A DNA stretch of 24,615 nt from CAYRDK01 sp043819345 (lineage in GTDB: Bacteria; Omnitrophota; Gorgyraeia; Velamenicoccales; Velamenicoccaceae), in the NCBI GenBank assembly GCA_043819345.1, contig JBDREX010000056.1, positions 1 through 24,615 of the forward strand, written 5' to 3'. The notes under the pieces were generated by a model. That model was not told where the DNA came from, ran no database searches, and was given only the letters and a program-made list of their open reading frames with translations. Both the position numbers and the translations under genes were made by a program. The first letter of the stretch is position 1, and each line of letters begins with the position of its first letter. Positions 20,735 to 24,615 of this stretch are shown here, piece by piece.

Positions 20735-23005
20735 ATGATCAATAAGCGCCTTACCATATCGGTCATTCTGCTTAAAGGTTTCACTTCTATCGTCATCCAG
20801 ACACTTCTCATCCGAGAACTTCTGATCATTTTTTTTGGCAACGAACTGACCTTTGCCGTCATCTTAACAGCATGGTTATTAGGCAGCGCCCTTGGCAGCG
20901 GCATCATCGCCAATTTTTTTAAAAAAGCTAAAAATCCCGCTTCCATTTATTGCTCTCTACAACTTGCCCTGGGGCTTTGGATCCCTGCCGCCCTCATCTG
21001 TATCCGATGCTCCCACACAATACTTGGAGTCCCCTTCGGAGAAATCTTGTCTTTTACCAACATTCTCACCATTACCATAATCAGCCTGGCTTCCGTAGCT
21101 ACTTTAGACGGAACCATGTTTACCATAGCCTTTCGGCTCATTACACAAACCATGGATGAAAAACCTTCGGCCATGGCCAAGATCTACCTCATTGAATCCA
21201 TAGGGCTTATCATAGGCGGCCTCATGTTTGCTTTTGTTATGCTCTTTTTTCTTAACTCTTTTCAAATCGTCTTCTTATTGTCCGGCGCCAATCTTTTAGC
21301 GGGCCTTTTTATTTTAAAAGACAACGGCCGCCTTTTAAAAAAGGCGGCCTTTTTTTTCGCTTTCCTTGCATCCATAACATGCTTCATCTTTTCCGGCCCT
21401 ATCCAAAAATGGACACTTAAAATTCAATGGAACAAAAAAGACATTGTCACCTACGAAAACTCTATCTTTGGAAACATAGCTGTTTCCAAAGAAAATAACC
21501 AATACACTGTTTATTACGATGGCCTTCCCACCCTTAGCCTACCGGTAAACGATATTTTCTTTACGGAAGATTTTATTCATATCCCCATGCTTTTAAATCC
21601 GGATGCAAAATCCATTCTCTTTATCGGACAAGCGGCTGGAGGGCTTATTCAGGAGACACTCAAATACCCCATCAAAAAAATCACATATTGTGAAATTGAC
21701 CCCCTATTCATCAAAACGCTTTTAAGATTAAAAGAAAAACAGGTAGAAGACGAACTCAACAACCCACGCGTCCATATTCAACTTATAGACGGCCGTTCTT
21801 TCATCAAAACAACCAGCCAAAAATACGACATGATTTTCGTCAATGTCGGATTACCAACTTCACTGTCCATCAATCGCTATTACACACAAGAATTTTTCAC
21901 AGATATCCATCGCCACTTAAAACCTAAAGGGCTGGCTATTTTCAAAACATGGGGATCCTTGGCCTATTTAAGCGATGAATTCCAAGCAATGAACGCTCTC
22001 GTTTACAAGACCTTGGACGCTTCGTTTAACAACCTTAAAGTCCTGCCCGGCGACAGTTTTAACATATTTATAGCCGCGGACACAAAACAAACAATTGATA
22101 CAGCTGCCATGATTAATCATTACCATAACCTGCACATCCAAACAGATTTGATCAATCCAGCTTATTTAAACCTGCGTTTTGATCCCAGCTATCAACAATG
22201 GTTTTTAAACAACCTCAAACCTAAACTTAGAAAAGCGGCGATCAACCAAGACTTAAAACCCTGCGGCCTCTATACGGCCTTAAGGCTTTATTACGCACAA
22301 TTCTCCAGACAGATTCCTGCCATATTAAAAACTTTTACGAAAATCAAGCTACACCACCTCATACTACTCATTCTCATGTTCTTCATTTTCTTGAGATGGC
22401 TTGCGCGAAACACAAAAAATACCGCCACAGCCTTAAGCATAACGGCCCTGACAAGCGGATTATTTACCATGTCAACTCAAGTTACAATCCTGCTTCTTTT
22501 TCAAAGCCTTTTAGGAATTTTATTTCAATGGCTAGCCGTTTTAACAACAAGTTTTATGGCAGGGATATCGGTAGGAACACTCCTGGCAAATAAAAAGCTA
22601 AAAATATTCAGTTCCTTAAAAACATTGAGCCTTATTGAAATACTTCTACCATCCGGCATCACACTTTCAGCACTTCTAATAACGTACATCTTCAAAAATA
22701 CCTCTAACCCAATCGCTCTCAAATGGCTTTTTTTACTCCTCAGCTTTTCTGCTGGCGGCTTAATCGGCCTGGAAATCCCTATTATTTTTTCACTTATAAT
22801 AAAGCATATCTCTCAAAACAGGCCTACTCACACTTCAGCCGGCCGCCTCTATTGCCTGGACTTAGCAGGTGCCTGCATAGGCGCCTTCGCTACACCTCTT
22901 ATCCTCATCCCAAACTACGGAATCACCCTGACGCTTTTACTCATGTGCCTTCTAAAAATATGCACAAGCATTAACCTATTTTTACTGCCTGAGAAAAAAA
23001 TTTAG
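20735..23005 (+). CDS. Polytopic membrane protein with spermidine-synthase-like domain
   Basis: 756 aa from the ATG at 20735 (AAGG just upstream; an in-frame ATG at 20663 would add 24 polar residues ahead of the first helix). Organisation: N-terminal membrane helices (about residues 8-220), a cytoplasmic SAM-methyltransferase-fold domain of the spermidine synthase family (about 240-500) and C-terminal membrane helices (about 530-750). The SAM-binding part is LFIGQAAGGLIQE, then CEIDPLF, and DGRSFI. The family segment LNRFYTxEFF appears as INRYYTQEFF. Where spermidine synthases carry a catalytic aspartate (YDxIxxDxxDP), this protein reads YDMIFVNVGLPTS, so aminopropyl transfer is doubtful. Only clear plus-strand gene. 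It contains a terminator-like hairpin at 21326-21357. Confidence 0.82.
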   Translation: MINKRLTISVILLKGFTSIVIQTLLIRELLIIFFGNELTFAVILTAWLLGSALGSGIIANFFKKAKNPASIYCSLQLALGLWIPAALICIRCSHTILGVPFGEILSFTNILTITIISLASVATLDGTMFTIAFRLITQTMDEKPSAMAKIYLIESIGLIIGGLMFAFVMLFFLNSFQIVFLLSGANLLAGLFILKDNGRLLKKAAFFFAFLASITCFIFSGPIQKWTLKIQWNKKDIVTYENSIFGNIAVSKENNQYTVYYDGLPTLSLPVNDIFFTEDFIHIPMLLNPDAKSILFIGQAAGGLIQETLKYPIKKITYCEIDPLFIKTLLRLKEKQVEDELNNPRVHIQLIDGRSFIKTTSQKYDMIFVNVGLPTSLSINRYYTQEFFTDIHRHLKPKGLAIFKTWGSLAYLSDEFQAMNALVYKTLDASFNNLKVLPGDSFNIFIAADTKQTIDTAAMINHYHNLHIQTDLINPAYLNLRFDPSYQQWFLNNLKPKLRKAAINQDLKPCGLYTALRLYYAQFSRQIPAILKTFTKIKLHHLILLILMFFIFLRWLARNTKNTATALSITALTSGLFTMSTQVTILLLFQSLLGILFQWLAVLTTSFMAGISVGTLLANKKLKIFSSLKTLSLIEILLPSGITLSALLITYIFKNTSNPIALKWLFLLLSFSAGGLIGLEIPIIFSLIIKHISQNRPTHTSAGRLYCLDLAGACIGAFATPLILIPNYGITLTLLLMCLLKICTSINLFLLPEKKI
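21326..21357 (+). terminator. Intrinsic-terminator-like hairpin inside a coding sequence
   Basis: GGCCGCC (21326-21332) pairs with GGCGGCC (21343-21349), extended by T:A pairs across a TTTTAAAAAA interior, and is followed by eight T bases (21350-21357). It meets every criterion for an intrinsic terminator but is in frame inside the spermidine-synthase-like gene, encoding GRLLKKAAFFF at the end of the N-terminal membrane domain. Translating ribosomes would be expected to suppress it; without translation, transcription could stop here. Confidence 0.6.
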
Positions 23006-23034
23006 GCGAGGCCTTCATCGTCTTTCAAATAAGA

Positions 23035-23646
23035 TTACCTTAATGATTCGCCGGGATTCACTACTCCTCCTGAAATAAAAAGCTTCATCGCCTCTTCTAT
23101 TCCTATGTCCAGGAAAATAACTTCCCTGACCGGAGCTAAGATAATAACTCCCGTAAAAGGGCTCGGAACGGAAGGGATCAAAACATTCAAAAGCTCATGG
23201 CCGGCTTTATCTTCTATGGACTTATCAGAGCGGTTTGTAACAAAACCAACCGTGTAGATACCTTTACGCGGATATTCTATCAAAACAACTTTCTGAATTT
23301 CCGAATGATCTTTCGGAGTAAAGAAAAAATGAATAATCTGCTTAATCGCCGGATATATCCTTTTAATAATAGGAAACTTAAGCCATAAGCCTTCAAAATA
23401 CAACAAGAGCTTGCGTCCAAGAAAATTCGTCGCAAAAAACCCAGCTATAAAAGTAAGCGCAATAAAAATGAGTAAGCCTAAACCCGGGATTTTAAAACCA
23501 AAATGGTCAATAGTTAGCCGGCTCACATATCGGCCAAGAATATTATCGAAAAAAACAAACAATGAAACAAATAGATAAACCGTACATAACACAGGTAAGA
23601 TAATTAATAACCCCGTAATAAAATATTTTCTTCGTTCTTTTTTCAT
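23035..23646 (-). CDS. DUF502 family membrane protein
   Basis: 203 aa with two N-terminal membrane helices (about residues 8-33 and 50-72) and a conserved cytoplasmic part. DUF502-family features are the start YFITGLLIILPV, the segment LLLYFEGLWLKFPIIKRIYP followed by AIKQI, then YPRKGIYTVGFVT, and the C-terminal FTGVIILAPVREVIFLDIGIEEAMK. Function is unknown for the family. AGGTGG lies about 7 bases upstream of the ATG. It converges with the spermidine-synthase-like gene (29-base gap) and follows the permease gene by 102 bases. Confidence 0.88.
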   Translation of the reverse strand: MKKERRKYFITGLLIILPVLCTVYLFVSLFVFFDNILGRYVSRLTIDHFGFKIPGLGLLIFIALTFIAGFFATNFLGRKLLLYFEGLWLKFPIIKRIYPAIKQIIHFFFTPKDHSEIQKVVLIEYPRKGIYTVGFVTNRSDKSIEDKAGHELLNVLIPSVPSPFTGVIILAPVREVIFLDIGIEEAMKLFISGGVVNPGESLR

Positions 23647-23748
23647 CTCTTCACCACCTTTGGATTTGATTCAGTCTATACAAAAAAAGTATCTTTTTTT
23701 GAAAACCCTTATAATCAAACTAACGCTAAAAACCCCACATCAACTAAT

Positions 23749-24615
23749 TTAGTAAGGCATCAACAGTAAAACGCCCCAAACAATAAGAGTTGTTGTTACC
23801 CCCACAAGCAGGCCCACTTTCAGCCATGCTGTAAAACTCACCTTAACGTGTTTTTCCTTTTCAAGGATACCTATAGCCACAATATTGGCCGTTGAACCAA
23901 TCAGCGTCATATTCCCGCCAACACATCCACCCAATAAAAGGGCCCACCAGAAAGACTCAAGCCCCGTGCCCAACGAATGAAAACTGTTGATAATAGGAAT
24001 GAACGCGACAACAACCACCACGTTATCCATAAGACTTGAACCAAAGGAGCTAATCCATAAAATCATGCTCAAAAGCACGTTATGATTGCCTCCGGCTATT
24101 CTAATAAGGCTGGCCGCAAACACATCGGTAGCCCCCGTATGCTTAAGAGTGCCCGCCTGAGCAAAAAGAAACATGAAAAATAAAAGCGACCACCACTCTA
24201 CATCTTTCTCAACAAACTGTCTCGCCTTTTGCCATTTCCAGATCATTACAAAAGCCGCAATAATCAAAGGGACTGTCAATAAAACCGCATTGTTTTCCAG
24301 ATGAAACAGGACCTCAAGGCGATGGCTGATCGAAATAAGAAAAATGGTTATCCCGAGAATCCACAAACTTGACTTTAATTGCTTGCCCAACGGCACAGAA
24401 ATCAAACGAATCAAAATATCATTAGCGCCAAATTCCTTTATCTTCTCATCAAACACAACAAGGCTTTTGCGAAACCAAAACATCATCAGCTTAAGCGTTG
24501 CCAAAAAGCATAAAAAAGAAATGGGCAGCGCTTTCATCATAAAATCTTCCGCTGTCAAAGACGATTTAGTCGCAATCAAAATACCAATAGGATTTCCTAA
24601 AACCGTCGCAGCACT
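23749..24615 (-). CDS. ArsB/NhaD-type ion permease (C-terminal part)
   Basis: The reading frame stays open through the right edge with no stop, so the true start is outside the window; the TTG at 24579 is unlikely to be it because the in-frame upstream codons (SAATVLGNPIGI) continue the family motif. The visible 288 residues have about seven to eight hydrophobic helices. Ion transporter (IT) superfamily marks are ATVLGNPIGILIATKS, the mid-segment FGSSLMDNVVVVVAF and the paired late motif GGNMTLIGSTANIVAIGI. These fit Na+/H+ (NhaD), arsenite (ArsB) or anion (SLC13-like) permeases; the substrate cannot be chosen. The two internally repeated G-N-x-x-x-G and G-S-T-A-N loops indicate the usual inverted-repeat fold. 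Confidence 0.85.
   Translation of the reverse strand, partial: SAATVLGNPIGILIATKSSLTAEDFMMKALPISFLCFLATLKLMMFWFRKSLVVFDEKIKEFGANDILIRLISVPLGKQLKSSLWILGITIFLISISHRLEVLFHLENNAVLLTVPLIIAAFVMIWKWQKARQFVEKDVEWWSLLFFMFLFAQAGTLKHTGATDVFAASLIRIAGGNHNVLLSMILWISSFGSSLMDNVVVVVAFIPIINSFHSLGTGLESFWWALLLGGCVGGNMTLIGSTANIVAIGILEKEKHVKVSFTAWLKVGLLVGVTTTLIVWGVLLLMPY

Overview
This 24.6-kb window looks like chromosomal backbone from an AT-rich, Gram-negative-type bacterium of an uncultured lineage. My best guess is Omnitrophota or a relative. The reasons are the short pseudopilin with a NEAAAIAA stretch after its N-terminal helix, a GspG-like protein, type III glutamine synthetase, a class II (B12-dependent) ribonucleotide reductase, an archaeal-type phosphoglycerate mutase and dense single-strand operons. 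That placement is inference; there is no rRNA or other phylogenetic marker. I saw no tRNA, rRNA, CRISPR array, transposase or prophage gene.

Almost everything is on the minus strand, so transcription reads from high to low coordinates. The right end holds the 3' part of an ArsB/NhaD-type permease (cut by the edge) and a DUF502 membrane protein. Convergent to these is the only clear plus-strand gene, a large membrane protein with an embedded spermidine-synthase-like domain (20735-23005). Divergent from it is a small hypothetical membrane protein (20146-20580). Next come nrdJ, with a regulatory region that includes a tandem pair of probable NrdR boxes, a bidirectional terminator, a possible small ORF, an exported GspG-like protein and apgM.

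From 15058 down to 8970 lies a tightly packed, partly overlapping group: mnmG, an ICMT/PEMT-like methyltransferase, a type IV pseudopilin, a QueG-like double [4Fe-4S] protein, a GAF-ANTAR regulator and nadE. A second group (8800 to 127) is nitrogen and carbon centred: an Lrp/AsnC regulator, a class I/II aminotransferase, type III glutamine synthetase, pgi, glgC, lemA and an M48 protease. It couples amino-nitrogen handling (aminotransferase, glutamine synthetase) with the glucose-6-phosphate to ADP-glucose branch (Pgi, GlgC).

The most unusual DNA is intergenic. Three spacers (1854-1959, 8822-8922, 15081-15160) are filled by imperfect palindromes whose arms are degenerate tandem repeats of 7 or 8 bases. 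The repeat unit differs at each locus but the architecture is shared. They look like one class of element defined by structure rather than by sequence. The other notable signals are the NrdR-box pair before nrdJ, a textbook intrinsic-terminator hairpin inside the spermidine-synthase-like gene, and a GspG-like domain that carries a Sec signal peptide instead of a prepilin leader.
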